A stretch of DNA of 64,000 nucleotides from an uncultured Alphaproteobacteria bacterium (lineage in GTDB: Bacteria > Pseudomonadota > Alphaproteobacteria > UBA8366 > JADFVY01): contig CAMYKU010000008.1 in NCBI GenBank assembly GCA_947259105.1, forward strand, positions 1 through 64,000. The letters run 5' to 3'. Of the stretch, positions 1-7,225 are shown piece after piece. Within the stretch, counting starts at the first letter, position 1. Each line of letters starts with the position of its first letter. The notes beneath the pieces were generated by a model that saw nothing but the letters and a program-made list of their open reading frames with translations, ran no database searches and was not told the DNA's origin. A program made the position numbers and the translations under genes.

Positions 1-512
1 TCGAACAGCCGCTCCGAGACGCCGCGGGTGATCACCATGGTGTCGCGCGCCTCGCGGTCGTCGATGACCTCGCCCTTGCCGTGGGAAGCGAACAGCCCCT
101 CGGTCGACTCCCGGATAATGACGAAATCAAGGGCGCGTGTGCGCGGGTCGGCGAGCACCGGGGCGAGCCCGGGAATGGCGCGCACCGGCCGCACCCCGGC
201 ATAGAGGCTGAGCGCCATGCGCAGCTCGATCTGCGGCGAGATTTCCGTGCCATCGGGATAGCGGACGTCCGGCAGCCCCATGGCGGCCAGCAGGATCGCG
301 TCGGCCTGCCGCGCCGCCGTCATCGATTCTTCGGGCAGCGCCGCGCCGGTCTCGGCATAGGTCCGCGCCCCCGCCGGCAGCCAGTCGAATTCGAGCGTGA
401 AGCCGCCCGCCTTGCCCGCCGCCGCCTCCAGCAATTCGACACAGGGCCGGGTGATCTCGTCGCCGATCCCGTCGCCGGGGAATACGGCAATGCGGAAAGG
501 GCTCTGGGTCAT
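1..512 (-). CDS. Isocitrate/isopropylmalate dehydrogenase family protein (partial)
   Basis: N-terminal 170 residues of an NAD(P)-dependent beta-decarboxylating dehydrogenase; the rest lies beyond the left edge. The start at 512 gives MTQSPFRIAVFPGDGIGDEI, with the GDGIG motif that opens this fold, and further on RESTEGLF, the conserved substrate/cofactor loop seen as RENTEGLY in 3-isopropylmalate and tartrate dehydrogenases. An RxxxxLR-like arginine region is present around QIELRMALSLYAGVRPVR. Substrate cannot be fixed: 3-isopropylmalate (LeuB), tartrate and homoisocitrate enzymes share these motifs, and the gene has no leucine-pathway neighbours here. It is transcribed away from the PAS gene upstream. 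Confidence 0.85.
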   Translation of the reverse strand, partial: MTQSPFRIAVFPGDGIGDEITRPCVELLEAAAGKAGGFTLEFDWLPAGARTYAETGAALPEESMTAARQADAILLAAMGLPDVRYPDGTEISPQIELRMALSLYAGVRPVRAIPGLAPVLADPRTRALDFVIIRESTEGLFASHGKGEVIDDREARDTMVITRGVSERLF

Positions 513-626
513 AGGGCTGCGCTCCCGATCGCTCCTGTGGCCACGATGCGCCGATCAATAGCGCACGCGGCCGGCGCGAGCCAGCCTGCACGGGACAATA
601 CGGTTTTCCGGAAGCGGTCCGGGCGT

Positions 627-1136
627 TCAGCCTTGCGACGCCCGCCTGAACGCCAGCGGCCTCACCGGAGCCGCAAAGACGTGGTAGGAGTGCGCGGTGA
701 TCATGGCGTCGACCCGGCGGCCGTCGGCGCTGAGCGGCAGGGCGACAAACGTCTGCCCGGCATGGGGCTTGCCGCAGAACGCCAGCGAAGTCTCCACGAT
801 TGCCGGTGTCCATTCGTCGACGCAAATGGCAAAGGCCTGCTCGCAGCGTTCGGCGTCGTCCCCGGAGATCACATCCGACCACCACTTGCCGGTCATCTCC
901 TGACCCAGCATCCGGGTGACCTCGCTGCCGTTGAGCCGGACCATGAAGTCGCGGGGCTCGTCCTGGACATCGAAGATATTCACGTAGCCGAGCAGATCGG
1001 GGATTTCCGTGGGGTTGATATCTGCGCGTGCGGGCGCCCGGCGGTCGCCGCGCTTTTCAACCCAATACTCGTAAAGGCGCCGCAGGCGTCGGTTCTGGAT
1101 ATCCGCGGGGCCGCTGATGCGGCTGGCTTCCAACAT
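627..1136 (-). CDS. PAS domain protein (PAS_5 family)
   Basis: Cytoplasmic protein of 169 residues made almost entirely of one PAS-like domain of the PAS_5 type common in Rhodospirillales. The family signature is visible: LRRLYEYWVEKRGDRRAPAR near residue 18, then an IPDLLGYVNIFDV segment and the FMVRLNGSEVTRMLGQEMTG stretch, which corresponds to the RYRLVGT core of relatives. No output domain follows, so it is a stand-alone sensor of unknown ligand. The same strand as the dehydrogenase gene with about 114 bases between them, so co-transcription is possible but unproven. Confidence 0.8.
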   Translation of the reverse strand: MLEASRISGPADIQNRRLRRLYEYWVEKRGDRRAPARADINPTEIPDLLGYVNIFDVQDEPRDFMVRLNGSEVTRMLGQEMTGKWWSDVISGDDAERCEQAFAICVDEWTPAIVETSLAFCGKPHAGQTFVALPLSADGRRVDAMITAHSYHVFAAPVRPLAFRRASQG

Positions 1137-1382
1137 CCGCCAGCACTCCCTTTATTAATTCTTGCTCTTGAGGTCGTATGCCGTGCCCCACCGCCGCGCC
1201 GAAACGGTAGGTCCCCGTTCCGTCGACCATTCACCCGATAGTGGCACAATCGGCCGGAATTTTCAACCATTATCAATATTGGTTCCGGGGGTTTTTACAA
1301 CCAGTGCGGAGCCATACGGGACATGCCGGAAATTTCTCTCCCCAGCTTGCTTCCCGGCGCAGGAGTGACGCATAATTGCGTC

Positions 1383-1739
1383 ATGCCTGCAGACGACAAG
1401 ACCAGATTGCGCCGCCACCACGATATGGGTGGTCTCGACGCCGGGCCCGTGGAGCGTAGCGAGCACGACTACGCGCCCTGGGAGAAGTGCGTGGACGCCA
1501 TCCTGCGCCTGCTGTCCGGCCCGAAGCGCGGGGTCCTGCAGATCGACGAGCTGCGGCGCGGAATCGAGGATCTGGGCCCGGGCGCCTATGACGAGCTGAG
1601 TTACTACGAACGCTGGATCGCCGCGATCTCCAACCTGCTGATTGAGAAGGGCGTGATCTCGATCGACGAGCTGGGCCGCAAGATGGCCGAGGTCGAGGCC
1701 CGCCACGAGGCCGAACGCGCCAAGGGGGGCAAGGCGTGA
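1383..1739 (+). CDS. Nitrile hydratase/thiocyanate hydrolase family, beta N-terminal half
   Basis: 118-residue polypeptide matching the N-terminal half of nitrile hydratase beta subunit. HHDMGGLDAGPV at residues 12-23 matches the beta-subunit opening, and YDELSYYERWIAAISNLLIEKGVIS matches the helix pair that contacts the alpha subunit. The ATG at 1383 puts HDMGG close to the N-terminus as in the family; an upstream ATG at 1323 would add 20 unrelated residues. In ordinary nitrile hydratases this half is fused to the SH3-like half; here that half is the next gene, overlapping by the stop codon. The split arrangement is that of thiocyanate hydrolase (beta subunit) and of three-polypeptide nitrile hydratases such as toyocamycin nitrile hydratase. 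Confidence 0.82.
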   Translation: MPADDKTRLRRHHDMGGLDAGPVERSEHDYAPWEKCVDAILRLLSGPKRGVLQIDELRRGIEDLGPGAYDELSYYERWIAAISNLLIEKGVISIDELGRKMAEVEARHEAERAKGGKA

Positions 1740-2038
1740 GCGCGCCGCGGTTCCCGCCCGGCGCCACGGTGCGCATCCGCAGCGCCTTCCCGCCCGGCCA
1801 CGTCCGCGCGCCCTGGTATCTGCGCGGCCGGACCGGCGCGGTCAGTCATATCGTCGGCGAAATGGGCAACCCGGAGGAATTCGCGTACGGACGCTGCGAC
1901 GGGCCGAAGCTGACCGTCTACCGGGTGCGGGTCCGGCAGCCCGACATCTGGCCCGATTATGCCGGCCCGCCGCACGACACGCTGGCCGTGGATGTCTACG
2001 AGAACTGGCTGGAGCCTGCCGGAGAGGAGGCGCCGTGA
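1736..2038 (+). CDS. Nitrile hydratase/thiocyanate hydrolase family, beta C-terminal (SH3-like) half
   Basis: 100 residues corresponding to the C-terminal SH3-like barrel of nitrile hydratase beta subunit, equivalent to thiocyanate hydrolase alpha subunit. Recognisable parts are FPPGATVRIRSAFPPGHVRAPWY, then YLRGRTGAVSHIVG with the GRTG turn, and VYRVRV...VDVYENWLEPA at the end. GTG start at 1736 overlaps the stop of the preceding gene, and its own stop overlaps the GTG start of the metal-binding subunit at 2035, so the three are translationally coupled. It is expected to pack with the other two to form the substrate pocket. Substrate (nitrile or thiocyanate) cannot be told from this subunit alone. 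Confidence 0.82.
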   Translation: MSAPRFPPGATVRIRSAFPPGHVRAPWYLRGRTGAVSHIVGEMGNPEEFAYGRCDGPKLTVYRVRVRQPDIWPDYAGPPHDTLAVDVYENWLEPAGEEAP

Positions 2039-2679
2039 GCGACTCGCACGGGCATTCCCACCCCCACGGGCCGCACCCCTTCCAGCCGGATGTCGAGGAT
2101 GCGCCGCTGACCCACTACCAGATCCTCCAGCTGGCGGTGGCCGAACTGCTGATCGAAAAGGGCGTCTTCTCCGGCGGCGATCTGCGCCGCACGCTGGAAG
2201 CGATCGATTCGCGCAGCCCGGCCGACGGCGCGAAGGTGGTTGCCCGCGCCTGGGTCGACCCGGACTTCAAGGCGCGGCTGCTGGCGGACACCAACGCTGC
2301 CGCCGCCGAGCTTGGCGTCGATGCCGGAACGATCCCGATCACCACGGTCGAAAACACCCCGGGCATCCACAACGTCATCGTCTGCACGCTGTGCTCGTGC
2401 TATCCGCGGCTGCTGCTGGGCCTGCCGCCGGACTGGTACAAGTCGCGGGCCTACCGCAGCCGCCTGGTCAGGGAGCCCCGCGCCGTGCTCGCCGAATTCG
2501 GCACCGCGCTGGCCGATGACATCGAGGTCAGGGTCCAGGACAGCACGGCGGAGTTGCGCTATCTCGTGCTGCCGATGCGGCCCGCGGGAACCGGCGGGAT
2601 GGATGAGGACGCGCTGGCGAGGCTCGTCACCCGCGACTGCATGATCGGCGTGACCCTGCCAGACAACCCCGACACCTGA
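2035..2679 (+). CDS. Nitrile hydratase alpha / thiocyanate hydrolase gamma family, metal-binding subunit
   Basis: 214-residue catalytic subunit. The metal-claw motif CTLCSC is at residues 117-122; Thr at position two marks the cobalt type (iron enzymes have CSLCSC). It is followed by LGLPPDWYKSRAYRSRLVREPRAVL, the conserved continuation. The N-terminus carries HGHSHPHGPH, an extra histidine-rich stretch that may bind metal. The two oxidised cysteines of the family would be C120 and C122. No separate P47K/activator gene follows; the next gene is an unrelated membrane protein. Either a cobalt nitrile hydratase with a split beta subunit or a thiocyanate hydrolase. Confidence 0.88.
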   Translation: MSDSHGHSHPHGPHPFQPDVEDAPLTHYQILQLAVAELLIEKGVFSGGDLRRTLEAIDSRSPADGAKVVARAWVDPDFKARLLADTNAAAAELGVDAGTIPITTVENTPGIHNVIVCTLCSCYPRLLLGLPPDWYKSRAYRSRLVREPRAVLAEFGTALADDIEVRVQDSTAELRYLVLPMRPAGTGGMDEDALARLVTRDCMIGVTLPDNPDT

Positions 2680-2689
2680 TGGCGGTGCC

Positions 2690-3145
2690 GTGCTGACCGC
2701 CGCCGAGCTTCTGCTCAGCGGCTATTTCGGGCTGTTCCTTTCCGCGTTCCTGGCCGCCACCCTCATTCCGCTTTCGTCGGAGGCCGTCCTCGCCGCCCTG
2801 TCTGCCGCGGACGGGGTCGACGTCGCGCTGCTGTTCGCCGTCGCGACGCTGGGCAACACGCTGGGCGCGGCGGTGAACTGGGCGCTGGGCCGGTTCTGCC
2901 TCAAATGGCGCGAGCACAAATGGTTCCCGTTTTCCGTGGCCCAGATCGAACGCGCCGGCACGCGCTTTCGGCGCTACGGACTCTGGTCGCTGCTGTTCGC
3001 CTGGTTGCCGTTCGTTGGCGACCCGCTGACCTTCGCTGCCGGTGCGCTGCAGGTCCGGTTCCTGCCCTTTGTCGTCCTCGTCGGCATCGGCAAGGGGGCG
3101 CGTTACGCTGCGGTGTTGTGGGTCGCCGGCAGCGCCATCGCCTAG
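2690..3145 (+). CDS. YqaA/DedA-like membrane protein
   Basis: 151-residue inner-membrane protein of the YqaA branch of the SNARE-associated/DedA superfamily. Membrane segments are visible near residues 5-28, 40-62, 95-112 and 120-145. Family features include PLSSEAVLAAL near the N-terminus, LGNTLGAAVNWALGRF, and the RYGLWSLLFAWLPFVGDPLTFAAG stretch with the conserved P-x-x-G-D-P. GTG start 10 bases after the hydratase stop. Physiological role unknown; relatives are implicated in lipid or ion handling across the membrane. Its close spacing suggests it is read through from the hydratase genes, but a functional link is not evident. Confidence 0.8.
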   Translation: MLTAAELLLSGYFGLFLSAFLAATLIPLSSEAVLAALSAADGVDVALLFAVATLGNTLGAAVNWALGRFCLKWREHKWFPFSVAQIERAGTRFRRYGLWSLLFAWLPFVGDPLTFAAGALQVRFLPFVVLVGIGKGARYAAVLWVAGSAIA

Positions 3146-3281
3146 CCTGCTGTCGGGTGGTTTCTCGTATCGCCGTTTTTCGCGGTGTCCCCTTCAACAC
3201 GCCATCGCCCATGCCCATCTGTCCAAGGCCACTGTCGCACCGCAGCGGCCGGTTGCAGCCAAAATCGGAACGCCAGCCCAG

Positions 3282-4198
3282 ATGGCTCTCAGCATCGTCC
3301 TCGGTCTCGTCCTGCTGTTCGCGGGCGCCGAATTGTTGGTGCGCGGTTCGGTCTCGGTGGCGCGACGCCTGGGCATATCGCCGCTGATGATCGGCCTGAC
3401 GCTGGTCGGCTTCGGCACTTCGACGCCCGAACTGGTGACGAGTCTGGAGGCCGCCTTCCGGGGGTCTCTCGGGATCGCCGTCGGCAACGTCGTCGGCAGC
3501 AATATTGCGAATATCCTGCTGATCCTTGGAGTCGCAGCACTGATCTCGCCGATCGTCTGCGACCCACAGGCATTCCGCCGCGATGCGAGCGTGGTTCTCG
3601 GCTCTGCGGTCCTGCTCGCGATCTGCGCCATCCCCGGGGTGATCGGCCCCGCGATCGGCTCCGGATTCTTGGCGCTTCTTCTGGCCTATGTCGGCCTCAC
3701 CTACATGCACGAGCGGCGCGCCGGCGATGCCTCGGCAAGGTTGCACGAAACCGAGGCGGCATTGGCGGATCCATCGCCTTACTCCCTGCCGGCAGGACTG
3801 CTGTTCGCCATCGGCGGCATTGCGATGACACTCGGCGGCGCCTATCTCCTTGTCGACGGGGCTATTGCTCTGGCGGCTGCGGCGGGCGTTTCGGATACCG
3901 TGATCGGGTTGACCGTCATCGCCGTCGGCACGTCGTTGCCCGAACTGTCGACGTCGGTCGTCGCCGCATTTCGCAGGCAGGGCGATATCGCGCTCGGCAA
4001 CATTCTCGGGCGATCCTACAACCGCTGGCGATCCCGGCCGAGATCGTACGCGTCGACATCTGGGTGATGCTGTCGGCGACCGTCCTGCTGATCGTCTTTG
4101 CCCTGACCGGACGCCGACTGTCGCGGGCCGAAGGCGCAGTATTCCTGCTTCTTTACGCCGCCTATACCGGCTACCTGGCGCTAGGAGCGGTCGCCTGA
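3282..4198 (+). pseudogene. Broken calcium/sodium antiporter (CaCA family, YrbG-like)
   Basis: K+-dependent Na+/Ca2+ exchanger-like gene carrying a small internal deletion. The first frame from ATG 3282 encodes ten-helix antiporter sequence with the alpha-1 repeat (GFGTSTPELVTSL and NVVGSNIANILL) and the first half of alpha-2 (AVGTSLPELSTSVVAAF, then GDIALGNILG). At about 4010 the frame is lost and runs to a stop at 4067. The missing end (LQPLAIPAEIVRVDIWVML to LALGAVA) continues in a different frame to 4198. The absent part is the second GSN-x-x-N segment plus about ten residues, so roughly 50 bases are gone, including ion-binding residues of alpha-2. A sequencing or assembly error is possible but would have to remove a block rather than a single base. 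Confidence 0.8.
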
Positions 4199-4202
4199 CC
4201 CC

Positions 4203-4934
4203 TTATGCATCGCCGGCCATACGACGTAACATCGCCACGGCCCCGTCCAGCGCCGCTACCGGCGTCGCAAAATCGAGCCGTGCCGAAGCACCGCCTCTGC
4301 GAAGGTCGATGCCTTCCGGGTCCAGCCCGATGGCGTTCCATCCCACGCTGCGCCGCCCGGACAAACGACCGACGGCGAGATCAAGCAGGTCGCGGTGGTT
4401 CTCGTTGAGGGCCTCGATGGCCGCCGGTTCGTCCTCGGAAAATCCGGGCGCTGCCGTTAGGTCGTACATCAGGTCGTCGGCCTCGACCCAGTCGATCCGG
4501 CCGAAACCGGCGACCAGATGGGCGCGGACCGGACGGACCCGGAACAAATGGAAATCCACGAATTCGGCATAGACCCCGGCGGACGGATGACGCCGCAGAT
4601 AGCGCGCCTTCAGGGCCTCGTACCCGGTCATCTGCGCTTCGCCCTGCAGCGATACGCGCGGACCGGTCAGCGGCTCCGCAAGCCCGGCCGTGCCGTCATA
4701 GAGGAGCGAGACCCGCGGGTCGGCACGTAGGTTCACCGTATGGTCGGCGAGGTCCGATATCAGCAGCAGCGGGCTTGCATCGTGGCCGCACGCGACCAGC
4801 ACCAGAGATGCATAGGGCCACGGGCCGTCCTCGCCGCCCTTGCGCATCACGGTCGCCAGTGCTGCGCGTTCCGACGCCCGGATAAGCCGCCGGCACAGTG
4901 CCGCCGGCGGGATTTCGGCAGTCGAGCCGGTCAT
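4203..4934 (-). CDS. HugZ-like / pyridoxamine 5'-phosphate oxidase-fold protein
   Basis: 243-residue protein with the split-barrel flavin-binding fold. The N-terminal part reads ERAALATVMRKGGEDGPWPY and LLISDLADHTVNLRADPRVSL, typical of FMN/heme-binding proteins of the HugZ/YhbP group; the C-terminal part (HLFRVRPVRAHLVAGFGRID, then ALNENHRDLLDLA) matches the DUF2470-like domain found in heme-degrading HugZ relatives. The start at 4934 overlaps the stop of cbtA (ATGA), so it is the third gene of the cobalamin-riboswitch operon. A role with a tetrapyrrole or a corrinoid, perhaps reduction or degradation, is inference from fold and context. Confidence 0.75.
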   Translation of the reverse strand: MTGSTAEIPPAALCRRLIRASERAALATVMRKGGEDGPWPYASLVLVACGHDASPLLLISDLADHTVNLRADPRVSLLYDGTAGLAEPLTGPRVSLQGEAQMTGYEALKARYLRRHPSAGVYAEFVDFHLFRVRPVRAHLVAGFGRIDWVEADDLMYDLTAAPGFSEDEPAAIEALNENHRDLLDLAVGRLSGRRSVGWNAIGLDPEGIDLRRGGASARLDFATPVAALDGAVAMLRRMAGDA

Positions 4935-5593
4935 GCCGCTCCGGCGGCGCTCCGCCGGTCCAGGGCGAGGCGGTCGTGGAGATATCCGGAACTGCCGCCC
5001 AACACCGCCCAGAACAAGGCATTGGCGCCCAGCGACACGGCCACGAACTGCGCCGCGAGTTCGGGCGGCACGCCGCCGCCCAGGGACTCCGGGTGCGGCG
5101 CCCCGACGATATGGGGCAGCACGATCAGCGCCGCGCCGGCGAGTCGCGCCGGCCAGTTCCCGGCGAAGGTCAGCAATCCCAATCCGCCGGCCGTGGCCGC
5201 CGCAGTCAGCAGCCACCACAGCTGTCTCGCCTCGAGCTGCGCCGCCATCGAACCCGGCAATTCCGGCGGCAGCCCGAAAGCGGGGGCCAACGCGAACACG
5301 ACGAAGCCGGCCGCGCCCCAGATCACGCCCTGGCGCAGCCCCACCGGCCGGCCCCGCAGCGTGAGGACCGCCGACAGAATCAGGCCGAACGCGGCGCCGG
5401 TCAGGATGTTGAACATCAGGGTCTTCACGGTTCTCGCAAGAGGGATCTCCTGCGGGCCGGTCAGCGCTGCGCCGTGTTCGTAGAGTTCGGCCTGCAGGAT
5501 CAGGGGCTGCGTCTTCGCAAGGTACAGAACCGTCAGCACGACGCCCGCCGCCAGCCCGGCCAGCAGGCCGGTCAGCAACGTCCGCGAGATCAT
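4931..5593 (-). CDS. cbtA: CbtA-family cobalt transporter subunit
   Basis: 220-residue inner-membrane protein of the CbtA family, predicted cobalt transporters under B12 control. About five to six membrane segments can be seen, the first at residues 3-26 (TLLTGLLAGLAAGVVLTVLY). Conserved stretches include LQAELYEH after the first helix, FGLILSAV, GFVVFALAPAFGLPPELPG and LPHIVGAPHPE near the end. It follows cbtB by nine bases and shares the upstream cobalamin riboswitch, which agrees with cobalt uptake for B12 synthesis. Confidence 0.9.
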   Translation of the reverse strand: MISRTLLTGLLAGLAAGVVLTVLYLAKTQPLILQAELYEHGAALTGPQEIPLARTVKTLMFNILTGAAFGLILSAVLTLRGRPVGLRQGVIWGAAGFVVFALAPAFGLPPELPGSMAAQLEARQLWWLLTAAATAGGLGLLTFAGNWPARLAGAALIVLPHIVGAPHPESLGGGVPPELAAQFVAVSLGANALFWAVLGGSSGYLHDRLALDRRSAAGAA

Positions 5594-5602
5594 GTCAGCA
5601 CA

Positions 5603-5782
5603 CTAGTGGCAGGGAAACGCGGCGGAGTGGCGTGAATCATGCGCCGCTTCGTGCGAGACCTGCGCAAATCCAACGGCGAACAAGAGGAAAAATCCCAGAA
5701 ATCCGGCAACCAGCGCCGCGGACAACCGTGAAGCCGAAATCGAAGCAGATTCTCTGCCCGGAACCGAAAGCAAGCGCGACAT
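5603..5782 (-). CDS. cbtB: CbtB-family cobalt transporter subunit
   Basis: 59-residue single-helix protein. Residues 20-40 (LSAALVAGFLGFFLLFAVGFA) form one membrane segment. The tail HEAAHDSRHSAAFPCH holds four histidines and a cysteine, the metal-binding C-terminus that defines CbtB. It lies directly downstream of a cobalamin riboswitch and upstream of cbtA, the standard order. The start at 5782 leaves about 75 bases between the riboswitch end and the ATG. Confidence 0.9.
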   Translation of the reverse strand: MSRLLSVPGRESASISASRLSAALVAGFLGFFLLFAVGFAQVSHEAAHDSRHSAAFPCH

Positions 5783-5858
5783 ATCACCCTCCGTGTGTCG
5801 TGCGGGACGGCGCCCCTGTCCCGTGATTGGTCCTCCGGATGGCGCACAACCCGGGGGA

Positions 5859-6045
5859 TGGCAGGTCTCCTGGCTCGCGGTTCGCGGTCCCTGCTCCGGC
5901 CTTCCCGGTTGCCCAGTGGCCCGGACCCGCAGGCCCGTATGGAACGGGGACTCACCGCCTACAGTTGCGGGGGCAGCCACGGCATTGTCCGGCTCGTGCC
6001 GGACGCACCGCGTTCCCTTTTCATCTTCCGTGCGGAAGAACCATC
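5859..6045 (-). promoter_or_regulatory. Cobalamin riboswitch
   Basis: Read on the minus strand the element contains the B12 box core GCTGCCCCCGCAACTGTAGG, a GCCACTG element followed by CCGGGAAGGC, and ends in CGAGCCAGGAGACCTGCC. These occur in the order and spacing of the cobalamin aptamer. It precedes cbtB-cbtA and the HugZ-like gene, so adenosylcobalamin is expected to switch off the operon. The exact 5' edge and the expression platform were not folded. Confidence 0.95.
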
Positions 6046-6131
6046 GGGGCGACACTAGATCAGGACAATCGACCGGGTCAATCGAATGCGTGCGGGAGCT
6101 TCCTCGGATCGAATTGCCGAGTCCCGGTTTC

Positions 6132-6275
6132 CTATTCCACCGCCGGAGGGTCCACAAATCCGGTCAACACGGCGCTGTCGCCGAAGTACAGCACCAGTAG
6201 CGCCACCGCCGCGATCACCGCGAGCGCCGCGATCATGGCGCCGACCGGGACCGAACTGATGCGGCGGCGACTCAT
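6132..6275 (-). CDS. Small predicted membrane protein (47 aa)
   Basis: A 47-codon reading frame, MSRRRISSVPVGAMIAALAV at its start, with a basic N-terminus and one clear membrane helix (about residues 12-32) followed by a short acidic tail ending in VDPPAVE. A GGGAAGGGA ribosome-binding stretch sits about eight bases upstream. It lies between the cobalamin riboswitch and the divergent chvI promoter. Composition and Shine-Dalgarno support translation; no family is recognised. It could be an unannotated small membrane protein or chance coding. Confidence 0.5.
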   Translation of the reverse strand: MSRRRISSVPVGAMIAALAVIAAVALLVLYFGDSAVLTGFVDPPAVE

Positions 6276-6526
6276 TGCGAGTCCCTTCCCGATCGGCGAA
6301 GTGGGGCGATCCTGATGCCCCGCCGGTATATTGAAATCTTACGCAGCATGACAGAAATCTATGACATCGAACGGGTCAGGGCGGCAGGACATATCGCCGC
6401 ATAACCCAAAAGTAAGACGGGAATTGTCTCCGAAGAGCCGCATTTCGGACACAGCGTGGAGCAAACATGGCGCTGCCTCCCGGTTTGGGGGTATACTGTC
6501 CACAATTGACATCGGGAGAGTGCCTT

Positions 6527-7225
6527 ATGCACCGGACGATTGCCCTGGTCGACGACGACCGCAACATTCTGACGTCGGTTTCGATGGCTCTGGAGGCCGA
6601 GGGCTATCACGTGCGGACGTATGCGGATGGAGAGGAAGCGCTGCGCGGCTTGACCCAGCGGCCCGTGGATCTCGCGATCCTGGATATCAAGATGCCGCGC
6701 ATGGACGGTATGGAACTGCTGCAGCGGATGCGCAAGAGCGTCAAGACACCGGTGATCTTCCTGACCTCGAAGGACGATGAGATCGATGAAGTCGTGGGGC
6801 TGCGCATGGGCGCCGACGATTACATCACCAAGCCCTTTTCGCAGCGGCTGTTGATCGAGCGGATTCGGGCGCTCTTGCGGCGGGCGGATCTGGGCGAAGA
6901 TGACGATGAAGGCAAGGGCGAGGGCCTCCTGGTGCGGGGCAGCCTGGTACTGGATTCGGATCGCCATGTCTGCACCTGGAAGGAGCAGCCGATCTCGCTG
7001 ACGGTCACCGAATTCCTGCTGCTCAAGGCCCTGGCGCAACGGCCCGGCCACGTGAAGAACCGGGACCAGTTGATGGACGCCGCCTATGGCGAAAGCATTT
7101 ATGTCGATGACCGGACAATCGACAGCCACATCAAGCGGCTCCGCAAGAAGTTCAAGGTGGCGGACGCCGACTTCGCCCAGATCGAGACACTTTATGGGGT
7201 AGGATACCGCTACCGAGAGGCATGA
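6527..7225 (+). CDS. chvI: Response regulator ChvI
   Basis: 232-residue OmpR-type response regulator. The receiver holds VDDD at residues 8-11, phospho-acceptor D53 in [14 protein letters not shown] in [10 protein letters not shown] and the lysine in DDYITKPF. The winged-helix part ends in [17 protein letters not shown] and GVGYRY. The start at 6527 has GGGAGAG upstream. ChvI with ChvG controls acid, envelope and exopolysaccharide responses in alphaproteobacteria. Assignment rests on the TSKDDEID signature, the ATGA overlap with the kinase, and linkage to the HPr kinase/PTS cassette further right. Confidence 0.88.
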   Translation: MHRTIALVDDDRNILTSVSMALEAEGYHVRTYADGEEALRGLTQRPVDLAILDIKMPRMDGMELLQRMRKSVKTPVIFLTSKDDEIDEVVGLRMGADDYITKPFSQRLLIERIRALLRRADLGEDDDEGKGEGLLVRGSLVLDSDRHVCTWKEQPISLTVTEFLLLKALAQRPGHVKNRDQLMDAAYGESIYVDDRTIDSHIKRLRKKFKVADADFAQIETLYGVGYRYREA

